NCBI GenBank assembly: GCA_029717555.1
Contig: JAMDHS010000080.1
Coordinates: forward strand, 27,709 to 91,708
Source: Peribolospora baueri
Taxonomy: Eukaryota; Basidiomycota; Peribolosporomycetes; Peribolosporales; Peribolosporaceae
Direction: 5' to 3'
Length of the DNA stretch: 64,000 bases
The notes beneath the pieces were generated by a model. That model did not search any database. It saw only the letters and a list, made by a program, of their open reading frames with translations, and was not told the origin of the DNA. Below are positions 1-10,400 of this stretch, piece after piece (position 1 is the stretch's first letter; the number at the start of each line of letters is the position of its first letter). The position numbers and the translations under genes were made by a program.

Positions 1-2859
1 GCGTACCGTCGGCGTCGGGATCGCCCTTAGGGCCGAAGATTTCGAGCTCCTTCATAGATCGCTTAAGCGTGCACAAGAACTTGTTCCGGCGCAAGGTCTT
101 GAGAGCCCCAGTCTGCCAATTGGACTTGTATCTGATGTCTATGCCTAGCGTCAGGGACTGCTGCTTCGCAAAGTCTTTCACCACAATGTCCAATCCAGGC
201 TGGAAGTCGCGCTTCTCTGACTCGACGAAGCGTAGCATGCTCTCGCGCAGAGCCTCGACCTGCTCGAACGTGGTCGAGTAGGCCACGTCGAACTCGAACG
301 TCTCCGTGATCGGGCCGCTTCGACGAAAGTTGACGATCGGTTTGAGGGCGAGGACGGAGTGCTGCATCTGAACGATTTGGCCGTCTCCGCGACGGAAGAC
401 GGTGGAGAGGAGCTGGATCTCCTTGACAACGTACAAAGAATCGTCCCCGGGACTGCTCAGGGGTATAAAGAGAAGATCGGCTCGTCCACCACCTGCGTCA
501 GCACGTCGACCTTACGATAAACCCTGTGGACCCTGACGACGCTCCGCAGCTCACACTCACGCGAACATGACCGCATCCCCGACGTCATAGGGATGTTTGG
601 CAAAGACGAAGATGACGGAGAGAATGATCTCCTGTGCCGTCGTTCCTATTAACCACGATAGTCCAAGAATGATCGTGCCGAACGATGTGATCAGGGTCGA
701 GAACTTGACGGACAGGAATGCGGCAATGATGACGGCCGCGACGAGGACTGCAAACGGAAACGGAGGGACATGCGCGTTATGCGACTCATCATCAGCAGCC
801 GCAGTGGACGCAGGGTGTCGAAACAGGCTGGCATGAACGCAAGAAGAGGCGCGAACAAAGGTCTAGGAACGCTTGCTCACCGTAGACGGACATGAACAAC
901 TTGTCCACGTTCCCGACGGCCGAGTCGATGTCGCTCATGCTTCTCACGAGCGCGAGCCTCTCTCTATGAATGTCCATGAGGGCCATGTCGATCTCCTCGC
1001 GCGTGATGTCGCCGTTGAGGTCCCTATCGAAGATCTCAAACGCCGCTTGGGCTGTGGCCTCGTTGGGGAAGCAGTGGCGGATGTCGCTCAACTCAATGTA
1101 GTCCCGGCCAGGGGGTACGTAGGAGTAGTAGATCCGCCGTGCCAGTTGACGCGTCTGTTTGGCGGACGAGAGGGCCGAAGTGACGACGGATTGAGGTGAG
1201 TCTGCGCGGTACAGCGCACCGAAGCGGGAGCGAGGTAGGATTGACGAAGCGAGTACGGGGTCAGAAGGACGAGAACGGAAGAAACGGAGAGGGTGAGACG
1301 AAGCTCACTCGGCTGCAAGATGCTCTGGCCGGCGATCTCGCTAGCGATGTTGCCGAGCATGCTCGTGCTCTGCTGCACGACCTTTTTGGCGCCCTTCATG
1401 CCCTTCTTGACGCCCTTGGTAACGGTGGAGAGGCCGTCTCCGATGGCGTTGAACGGGTTCCGCCCTCTCTTGTCTCCAGCGCCCACCGCGTCGTACGTGT
1501 TCGGGTTGCCGAGCGAGTCCGACCGGTTCAGGTCGTTCCTCGAGCACTGGTAGAGCGCGGTGAGCGCCTTGATCTGAAACTTCTGCTTCTGGATCCGGCT
1601 CTCGTAGCTCTTCTCGTGGAAGGTCCAGGCGATGACTTGGATCAAGAGCTTCTCCCCGAGGAGGATGGCGGCGCAGATCATGAAGCCGAGGAAGAATTGC
1701 CTGAACTGGAAAAGCGTGCTCTGGTCCGAGGTCAGGTCCGACGGGTTGGGGTTCTGCTTGCTCCGCGGCACCATGTGGTAGACGAGCGGCGTCCAGGAAA
1801 CGTAGACGACGAGGGTCCAAAGGAAGAAGGCGAGGTAGCTCTCGCAGGCCCGGACATAGGCGATGTAGTGCTTCAGGCGGAGGACGATGATGCCGGCTGT
1901 GTTCGTAGCAATCAGCGGGCCTAACTTTGCGACGGCCCAAGCGGCCCACCAGCCAACCCAGAAAATGCTTAACCATATGGACCACCTGAAGGTTGGGAAA
2001 CAGGAATGAGTCGGCGACGGATATGATGGGTTTGGCCTCGAGCGACGGACGAACAGGAGAAGTACGCACCAAAAGAGGCCGACGCTCCAGACCGACGGCT
2101 CGGCAAACCTCTCCCCGGGATGTTGGCTGAGATGAGCGTCGTTGTCGCTCTTGAAGACGGTGAGCGCCAAGATACCAGGGATCCAGGAGAGGGCAAGGCC
2201 GGGAAGGATGTAGAGCGTCCAGCGGACGGCGATGTTGCTATCGAGTAGCCAGAGGATCGACCTGCAAGAACGAGGATGTTAGAGATGAGAAGTGCAACAC
2301 CGGGTGAGTTATCGCTTCCTGCTGGGCTCGTTTCCAAGGAGCATGCCGCCCATCCCCGCGGTGCTGTCCGAGTTCAAGAAAAGAGCGTCGTGATCGCCCA
2401 CCTGGCGAGCTTGGAGTCGGGAGCGTCACCCTCAGCGTACCGGAGCACCTCGTGCTCGGCATACGCGGGATCGTAGGCGCCGCCGGCGGAGGACCCACCC
2501 CTGCTCGAGCCATGACGGTCGTGTCCGGGCAGCGAGGCCGAGATCGAGCCCGGCGCGGGTGTGAATGGAGGGGGTGGCCGCGTGCCGGTGGGGAGGCCAC
2601 CGTGTGGTGAAGGGGGGCCGTGGGCTAGGCGGGAGAGCGACGCCGCGCAGGCGCCCTTCTCGCTGGTGAGGTCATAGGCGGTGAGCACGTCGTCGTCCTC
2701 GCTTCCCTCAAAGGCCTCAAAGTAGCCGGCGCCGCCAGCGCCGTGGCCGGCTACAGCTCGAGGGCGGAGAGGATCGGTGACGTCGGAGTGGGCAGGGATG
2801 AGGTTGAGGCGGGAGGCGGAAGCTGGCGTGCTGGAGGGATAAGGCTCGCGATAGGACAT
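1..2859 (-). CDS. MSY1: Msy1-type mechanosensitive (MscS-like) ion channel with EF-hand, 3' end outside window
   Basis: Fungal MscS-family channel; S. pombe Msy1/Msy2 of this type sit in the ER and control Ca2+ and volume after hypo-osmotic shock. ATG at 2859 ([10 protein letters not shown]). Proposed exons: 2859-2402, 2261-2070, 1985-1309, 1201-881, 747-561, 452-1 (continuing off the window); phases join throughout. Domains in order: a disordered Ser/Pro-rich N-terminus; several hydrophobic segments (for example [18 protein letters not shown] and the region read from 1950-1650); a canonical EF-hand loop [12 protein letters not shown] near 1020; the MscS pore helix and following beta domain around 747-300 ([19 protein letters not shown], then HPYDVGD), the most diagnostic stretch. 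The order TM, EF-hand, MscS pore matches fungal Msy proteins. Intron 2 has a length divisible by three and no stop, so it can be misread as coding. Confidence 0.93.
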
Positions 2860-3787
2860 GGAAGGGACCGTAGAAAAAGACAAAAAAAAAAGGGGGGGTG
2901 GGTATAAGAGCGCGGGGCGTGACCGGGGACGGGGTGGAGTCAGGGGGCAGTGGAGGCGGAAGAAAGGAGAGTGATCGTCGGTCGGCTCCCGAGAACGGCG
3001 ACGACGACGGCGTCGGCGGCGGCGGGGTGGTGGTGATGGTGGTGGTGGTGGTGGAACGAGGGCAAGAGAGTGCGAGGCGGGCGAGGCGCGAAGAGAAGAA
3101 GCGGGCGGCGCGCCTGGCCGGGCGGCCGAGCGAGCGTGGCTGGCTGGAGTTGTCAGATACAATCCAGCGACGCCAGCCTGCGCACGGACTACGTCCGGGG
3201 TTGGTCACGTGATCCATATAAAGAGCGTTGCTAGGGGTGGTTAGGGGCCGCCGGAAGGAGATGGAAGGCGCGTGAGTGACACAGATAGATGCCACGCTGC
3301 AGGCCCGCTTGGTCACCACATCCGACCAACTTCCACCAGCAGGCGGCATCCGCTTCAGGATGCGCAACGAGTCGAGCGAGGCGGCGCATGGACGTGCTGA
3401 ACTGGCTTTATGTCACTTATCGTAACGTACAACCGCGCGTGTGAATGGGGAGGAAAGAGACGACGGCTCTCGCGGATCCGAGACAAGCGAAGAGAAGAGC
3501 GAGCGCACGAGCCGGCCGGAAGAGAGAGGAAGAGAGCATGTCGCCGAAGGACCGAACCCCGAGAAACCGAATCGAAGGACAGGAGTGAGGAAGGAAGGGG
3601 GAAGGACCAAACCGCCCGATGGAGTGCGAACGGATGAACGGCGAGAGAACGACGGGTCGCAATAGAATAACCAGAGAAAACGGGCAAGTCAAAAGAAAGT
3701 CCAACCATCTAACCGTCCAAAGATCCAAACACAGGCAAGAAAGGGAATACGAGCAAGAGACAAACTCATAAGGCAGGCATGAGGCCC
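2860..3787. promoter_or_regulatory. Intergenic: promoter/leader of the Msy1-like gene, downstream of the Kic1-like gene
   Basis: No gene seen. A run of A then G (2881-2899 region) lies just upstream of the Msy1 ATG, and a GTG/GGT triplet repeat sits at about 3027-3053. A CACGTG palindrome is at 3206-3211, with a TATA-like ATATAAAG ten bases beyond it. The 3400-3760 part is purine-rich and holds only short overlapping frames without family resemblance; the kinase transcript presumably ends here. Confidence 0.6.
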
Positions 3788-6700
3788 CTAGGCCGCACCG
3801 CCGCCGGCGGCAGCGGCAGCGGCGGCAGCAGCGACGGCCGGCCCGCCCTCCTCCGACCCCATGGCGCGCTGCAAGCCGAGGTCGACGACGTCCAACCACC
3901 TCATCAGCTCGTCTACCGCCCGCGACAGCTCGTTGTGCACATCTTCAGCGCTGACCAGTTCAGAGTAATCCAACGGACGTAAGCGCGGGCCGTTCGGGAA
4001 CAGGCCCGTCCCCATCGACGCCCCTCCTCCTGCTCCGGCTCCCGCCCCCGCTCCAGCTGCTGAAAGCGGCGCTGCTGCCGACGCCGAGGACGCCGCTGCG
4101 GAAGAGGCACCGCCGACCAACGCTGGAGCGGTTGTGGGACCGGAGCTTGGCGGGGTCGCATGCGGCGTTATGGAGCCATTCGTAAAGGGGCCTTGTCGGG
4201 TTGTAGGACTCGACGTCGTCGCGCTTCCGCCTCCGCCAACGCCCGAGGAAGCTAGTGGCGTAGAACCCGCGTCTAGCGTCTGCGCCTGAGCCATGGGGTC
4301 CAGCCCTCCCCCTCCTCCCAAGCCGTTCACCGACTCTATCTGCTCCGGTAACGTCGACGAGGGCGTGTGTGATTGCGCAAGAGGGGATGGAGACGGCACG
4401 CCTGGTGAGCCATGCGGGAAATGAAAGCGCGTCCCCCCAGACGCGGCCGGAGATGGCGGCAGGAGGTCGTTCTTCGCCAAGTCTGGCATGGGCGCTGAGA
4501 GCTGCTTTCGAAAGTGCATAAATTACGATGACGTTCTCGTCAGCTTGTAGTCCTAGGTCCTTGTCTAGGCGTACCCCTACGCGCAGAAAAGAACGAACAG
4601 GGAGAGTAACGTGAAAAGACGACGCCACTAGGCTCACCTTCAAAACATCCTTGAGACCCAGACCCGCTTGCGCCGGAAGCGGCCGAGGCTTCAAGCCCAC
4701 CGTGTCCACGCTCTGGCCGCTCCTGCTTCCGCTCCTGCTCCTGCTCATGCTGATAGGCATTGGCGTCCGCGAGGCGGGGGAGGGCAAAGGCGTTCCTCCA
4801 CTACCACCGCCGCCGCTGCCGCCACTACCACCACCACTACCGCTTCCGCCCACTACAGATGTGCTCGACGAGACAGTCGCGCCCGAAACAGACATACCCG
4901 AAAAGCTAGCAGCCGGAGAGTGTCCGGTGCTCGACGAGCCGCTCCTAGAGTAATCCGAGAGCGGTACGCCCAGTGAGCTCGCGCCCAGATTGGAGCTGGC
5001 GGCGGCAGAAGAGGTGGAAGCGAGCGTGGGAAGATAGTCGCCCCCAGAGCCCATGGCCGTGTTGGCGCGCATCATCTTGGGCGTGGCCGACCTGTCCGTC
5101 GCCGTTGCAGAACGTACAGTGTTCGTGCTACTCGCAGGCGGTTCAGGGGGGAAAACGAAGTTTCGAGCACCAGTGCGGCCGACGGTTGCATCAAAGCTAC
5201 GGTCCGGTGTCGTCGTGCTACTGGCAGGTGCGCTCGGAGGCGGCGGCGGAAACTGGAAATTGCGGGCAGCGGCCTTGCCGACCGTGGCATCGACGTCGAT
5301 CTGCGTTGGGGCCGCCGAAGCCTTGCTTCCGACGGCCATGTCGAACTCTCGGTCTGGAGTGTTCGTGTTGCTAACAGGCGTGCTAGGAGATGGGGGCGGA
5401 AACTGGTTTCCGACAGTGGTGTCCATGTCGATCTGCGCCAAAGGAGGGGACGCCGGCGGTGCGTCTGGCATTTGGAACCCTCGAGCAGCTGCCTTTCCGA
5501 CGGTGGCGTCCATGTCGATCTGTGCCAAAGGGGGCGACGTCGGCCGTGCGTCCGGCATTTGCAGACCCAACCCTTGACTTTGAACTCGACTCCAGTCAGG
5601 TAGGTCGCTGGGGACGGCTGCGGTGTTGACATCGTCGAACAGCCGGAGCAGAGGATGATCGCGCAGCGGTCCATTAGTCGCCGTGGGTGGTTCTGAACCT
5701 ACGTCCTCCTCGTCCTCGTCTGCCAAGAAATCGTTTCGAAGGGTGTTGAATACCCAGCCATCGTCTGTTTCCTTTCCGTCCAGCGCAAAAGAATCTCGGT
5801 TACTCCCTTCCCCGAGCCCAGCGCCGACAAGGCTCATTCGCATCCCGCCCTGCTTTGTCCAAGTGCTTAATCTGGTGATCAACTCCTTCAGCACCGACGT
5901 CGACGTCTTGGACGAAGCTTTGATCCACTTGGTCTTCGCCAGTTCATCCGCGTTGAGACGCTGCGACGATTAGATGAAACACACTTCAGCGGCGCTCGGG
6001 CTTCATACCGCGCAAGCCAACCAATGGAGAGAAAAGACTCACGTCCTTGGGTTCTTCCTCCAAGCAGGCGGCCGCAAAATCTCGCATTCCCTGGCTCCAG
6101 ACCAGCGTCTCACTATTTTCTTCCCGCTTTTCCGGAAGCCGTGGTGGCTTTTGGCGCGGGATTGTCCAGATGGCTTTCATCTGTTCCATTTCCGCCAATG
6201 GCGGATTGCCCATGGCGATCTCATATAGCGTTATGCCCAAGCTCCAGATGTCCGCGGATTGGTCATATGTCCGTCCGTCTTGGATAACCTCCGGAGCCAT
6301 CCAGTAGGGTGTGCCCACAAAGGTCGAGCGCTTGGAATGAACAGATGAGGAAGACAGCGTGGCGGCCACACCGAAGTCGCAGAGCAGGACTCTGCCAGTT
6401 TGCGTCACGAGGACATTCGCCGCTGGGAGGAAGAAGGCGAAGTATGCAAAAAATCAGAAGATGAGCAGTATGACGATCCCCCGTGGGACCGCGTCTCACC
6501 TTTGATGTCGCGGTGAATGATATTAGACTTGTGTAGGTAGCTCAACGCTACAAGCACCTCCCGCATAATCACGACCATGTACTTCTCCGCGATGGGACCA
6601 GCTTTCATCTACAAGGAGAATAATGATGACAATCGGAACGAGCAGGGAAAGCATTCAACACTAAGGTGAATCGCTCGCTCCATCGACACGTCTGCTCACC

Positions 6701-7008
6701 AAAGTCCGCACGCTCCCTCCGCTCGCGAAGTCCATCACGATCCACAACTCTGCATTCTTGAGCCAGCAGCCCCAATAGCGTACCACGTTCTTGTCCGAGC
6801 CATCGCGCAGCTGGCTCAGCAGCGCGACCTCCCGTTGAATGTCCGACACATCGTCTTCTGGCGTATCGAGGTTGACGATCTTCAGTGCGACCTGAGTCCG
6901 CGTGGGCATGTGCTCTCCCCTGTACACAGAGCCATAGGCGCCCTTGCCCACAAGCTCGAGTTTGCGAAACTGGACGTGGACTGGTGGCGAGCGCGGTCGT
7001 GCGGTCAT
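3788..7008 (-). CDS. KIC1: GCK-type Ste20 protein kinase (Kic1/Nak1-like)
   Basis: Ser/Thr kinase of the germinal-centre-kinase group; Kic1 (S. cerevisiae) and Nak1/Orb3 (S. pombe) act upstream of NDR kinases in the RAM/MOR polarity pathway. Exons 7008-6700, 6608-6500, 6422-6043, 5960-4638, 4501-3788 give 944 aa. The catalytic domain is at the N-terminus: glycine loop GKGAYG (21-26), VALK lysine 43, Glu60, HRDIK (135-139), DFG (155-157), GTPYWMAPE (176-184); all catalytic residues are present. Residues from about 289 to the end are a low-complexity regulatory tail. It has an acidic patch, a repeated D-A-T-V-G block (about 400-550), a Ser/Gly stretch, and a conserved-looking C-terminal helix (YSELVSAEDVHNELSRAVDE) followed by poly-Ala. 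ATG 7008 starts MTARPRSPP immediately before the kinase fold. Kic1 versus another GCK member is inferred from layout; the kinase class is certain. Confidence 0.93.
5108..5564 (-). repeat. Imperfect protein repeat in the kinase tail (core D-x-D-A-T-V-G)
   Basis: About five degenerate copies of a 25-33 residue unit occur in tandem in the Kic1-like kinase, roughly residues 399-550. The core is [I/F]D-x-D-[A/T]-T-V-G followed by K/R, Ala, Ala-Arg-x-Phe and a Pro-rich spacer. Examples are QIDMDATVGKAAARGF, QIDMDTTVGNQF, QIDVDATVGKAAARNF and SFDATVGRTGARNF. The third copy (FDMAVG) is the most decayed. The Thr-Pro, Ser-Pro and Thr residues could be phosphorylated. The repeat is seen directly; any docking role is inference. 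Confidence 0.85.
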
Positions 7009-7567
7009 GGTGTGTGGAGAGGACCGGGAGGAGGCCGACAGCCCGACACGGGACAGCTTCGGCTACCGCTTCAGTCGAGCGGCCCAGAGTCCACCCAGCG
7101 CCGGCGCACGACAGAAAGGCGGCTTTGTAGGAGATAGCAGTCCCTATGTGTATGGCAGTAGCGAGGATTATGGAAATCAAAATTCAAAGGCAATTGTAGC
7201 CACTTGGTCGACTGGAAAGTCCCTCCCTCGTCGCCTCGTCTAGTGACTGCTGGAGGGATTGCCCCAAGTCGTGTGCGTGCGTGAAACGGTAACGGTGTCG
7301 GACCTGCCGGTATTGGAGCGCAAGCTGTACCTGTTCTGCTGTTTGCCGACCCGCCCGTCCGTTGACTGGAGCTGGCTCAGCTCGCCTTAGTCGTCGTTAT
7401 CGTCGTCGTCGTCGTCGTCGCCCGCCAAATTATTCGGACGAGCCCCGTCGGCGACCTGGCTTGGGACGATCGAGCCGCTTATCTCCGCGCCCCTCTTCTC
7501 AATTTACGGACTCCCATCGTGCAAACATTGGTGAAGGCTACCTCGATAAGGGAGAGTGACATCCAAG
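7009..7567. promoter_or_regulatory. Divergent promoter between Kic1-like kinase and eIF2B gamma
   Basis: 559 bp separate the two start codons, so the stretch must hold both promoters. A CGTCGT triplet run lies at about 7387-7420. I see no CACGTG, TATA box or open frame of note. Confidence 0.5.
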
Positions 7568-10141
7568 ATGATCAACTACAGCCATGACACGGCCTACAGC
7601 CATGACAAGGCCCCCAGGCCCAAGCCAGCACCAGAATTTCAGGCCATTGTTTTTGCCGGCTTTGGCAGCAAGTGAGTTCGTCTCCGCCGTTGTGTCCATC
7701 ACTGGCTTCGTTTTGACCGTTCGTTATTCCTTGGCGATCATCGTGCAGCCTCTATCCTTTGACAGAGGAGGACAACCTGCCCAAAGCTCTTCTTCCCATC
7801 GGAAGTCGGCCCATGATTGCCTACACTCTCCAGTGGCTGCTAGATGCTGGCATTCGAGGTGCGACGGCAATCTTGATGCCGATCGCCGCGCATCCAAAGT
7901 CTCCACCCTGCTCATTGGTTACGGTCCTCTCTCCTTGCCCTCTTCAGATGCCCTCGTCCTCGCTCCCGCGTCGTCTCACTCAGTGCTAACGGCGGCGCTT
8001 CGCTCTCAAGAGCTTGCCCTTCCAGAATCCTTCAATACTTCCTCCAAGTCCACGAAAGCTACTGCCTCGGCCGGTCCCACAAGGCGACAGATCTATGTCG
8101 GTTCAGATCGAGACGCAGAAGCGGCTAAGGAGTCTGCAGTTCGGGTCGAGCTCGTCGGACTGGGTCCTGTAGAGGAGGATGAAAAGGCAGACGCGCCTAC
8201 CTCTGGGAAGCCTGTCCGCAGACGGGGACCATTGGGCACCGCTGATTTGCTCAGGTGGTTAGCAGACGAGGGTCGACTTGTGGTCAGTAGCTTTGGAAGC
8301 TTTGTTTGCTCGTGAAAGCTTGTCGACTGAGGCATCGGTTCCGTGTTGACATGTCTTTTCGCGCCTCACGTTTTTTGCTGCAGGCCGATCCGCTTCTTCT
8401 TCCTGTGGACATCGTCGCTTCCTCATCCACGCCGCTCTCAACCCTTCTCGACCTCCATCGCTCTCGCTGCCTTCCCGAGTCGCCGACCGTCACCGCTTTT
8501 TTTTATGAGAGGGGAGCTGGTGAAGGCACAGGAAAGGAAAGGGAGAAGGAAGGGCCATCTCAGCTTTTCGTCGCGCACGACGAGAAGACCGGTCATTTGC
8601 TTTGGATCAAGGATGCGGATAACATTGATGATGAAATTGAACTGCGGATGAGCATGCTTTGGAAGTAAGTTTCGGTGATCCGAGTGAGCTGCTTTGCAGT
8701 TGACTGACTGCTTTGGTGCGCGTCTTGTCGCAGATACCCCGCCACGCACTTGTCGACCTTGCTCCTCGACTCCTCCGTCTACATATTTAATCGCGCCTCA
8801 GTCCTTCCTCTCCTTTCTGCGCACCCGGAAATTTCATCCATCCGTGAAGAGCTCGTCCCATTTCTGGTCAAATGCGGCTGGCAAGGCGGACTTCGGCAGA
8901 AATTCGGCTGGCGAGAGACAAGCAAGGGTCGAGACATGTTAGGATCGCTGGCGCTCGAAAAGAGCAGTACGTATGCTCCTCAGAGGGTGCCTCATCTGGG
9001 TCCGGGAGTGCCCGTGGATCACCGCGGTGGCATAAACGCGGCCAGCGGACCGAAACCTCCAACGGCGCTGAACTCCGTAGCGCCATCCATCCCCGCCACT
9101 CCATTCACCTCCCGCCCTCCATCGCCTTCTCGTAGGGGATCGGTAGACAGAATCGGTGGTGAAGCGGGAGGCACAGGCGCTGCCTCTTCTTCTTCGACAT
9201 CTTTGGAAGAAGATTATCCCTATACTCAGTGCCCTGTACTCGTCCACCGCCTTTCTGAAGGTTTCTTCCTCCGCGCCAACACCATACCCACTTACCTCGA
9301 AGCCAATCGGTTCGTCCTCAAAGATCAAGCCGCAAATGGTCCTGTAGTGAGCGCTACAGCTAATCCTTCCGCCGCCACTGGCGGCGTCCCCGCGCAGACG
9401 AGCGCCTCTCCGAGCGCGGCCCAGCTCTCTCAGTCGCCGACGACGAGCTCTGTCTCGGTCCTGAGCTCCGGCTCAGCACCTCAAGCGCTGAATCTCGACG
9501 CTTCACCCTTGATCGATCCGCGTGCACAGCTGTCGGCAGACAGTGTAGTGGGGCACGGAAGTCGGATAGGCGAGAGAACGAGCTTGAAGAGATCCGTCAT
9601 CGGAAGGGGTTGCGCTGTCGAGAGGAACGTCAGGCTCACGGGATGCGTCGTTATGGACGGGGTCACTATCCGGGAGGGGTGAGTGATCGGCCTCCGGTCT
9701 CTCTTTCAATTCACTTGCTGCATTCCGTTTCACCGACCATACATCAGAGGTGGCCATTCAGTAAGGGGAACAACAATGACGCATTTCTGACAAGTTTTCT
9801 TCATGCCTTCATTCCGCTCTCCACTTCTGCGTTCCCATGCGCACACTCTCCAGTGCCAAGCTGGAAAACTGCATCGTTTGCAAGCACGCCGTGATCGGGG
9901 AGCGCGCACAACTCAAGGACGTCGACGTGGGTGCAGGGTACAACGTGATGGCGGACAGTGAGTTGGGTCGAGGAGCGGGCCTTTCCTCCTTGCTCGTGCG
10001 ATCTTTGTTCGGCCGATGAAGGATCGGGTTGACTGATCGTGAGTTTACTGGGTTCGATCGTCCGATGCCCTCTTCCCATTTTCTGATACAACAGCGATGG
10101 CCAAGAACGAGAAGCTCATCAACTTCCATGAGGATGAGTAG
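7568..10141 (+). CDS. GCD1: Translation initiation factor eIF2B subunit gamma
   Basis: Gamma subunit of the eIF2B guanine-nucleotide exchange factor, which reloads eIF2 with GTP and is the target of eIF2-alpha phosphorylation in general amino-acid control. Exons 7568-7671, 7749-7858, 7948-8282, 8384-8664, 8734-9678, 9854-9957, 10095-10141 encode 641 aa. The N-terminal nucleotidyltransferase-like domain begins AIVFAGFGS and continues LTEEDNLPKALLPIGSRPM. The middle (LLLDSSVYIFNR) is family-typical, and the C-terminus is a left-handed beta-helix of hexapeptide repeats (VVGHGSRIGE, VIGRGCAVE, VVMDGVTI, HAVIGERAQL). The protein ends in a short acidic tail, INFHEDE. The canonical sugar-nucleotide GAG/GxG-T/S-R-x signature is degenerate, as expected for eIF2B gamma. 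ATG 7568 is chosen because its frame runs straight into the fold. Residues 3-14 are a duplicated YSHD motif. Ser/Thr/Ala-rich insertions break the domain near 9000-9480. Confidence 0.95.
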
Positions 10142-10400
10142 AACGGCATGGCGCTGGAGGCTGTCGTGCTCAATGGCGGAAATCGAACGCTCCAATCAGA
10201 CCTCCCGGCTTCATTGGCAGATTGAAGAGAGGGAAGCCGAACGAAATAGCAGGCCCTTCGTTCCGACGTTTCACACAAGACCCAAGACCCCTTCGAATGC
10301 GTGCAATGTAATCAGTTCCATGGCGAGCCGACAATCCGTAACCACCCATCGCAAGATTCCGGCGTGAATGAGACCAGTAAAGAACCGGCAGCCAGTGGCT

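Noticed and set aside
1968-2072. Reading the Msy1 gene through 2069-1986 as coding
   Set aside because: The segment is open only because its length is a multiple of three; GTGCGT...TTCAG borders and the break in the hydrophobic pattern favour an intron.
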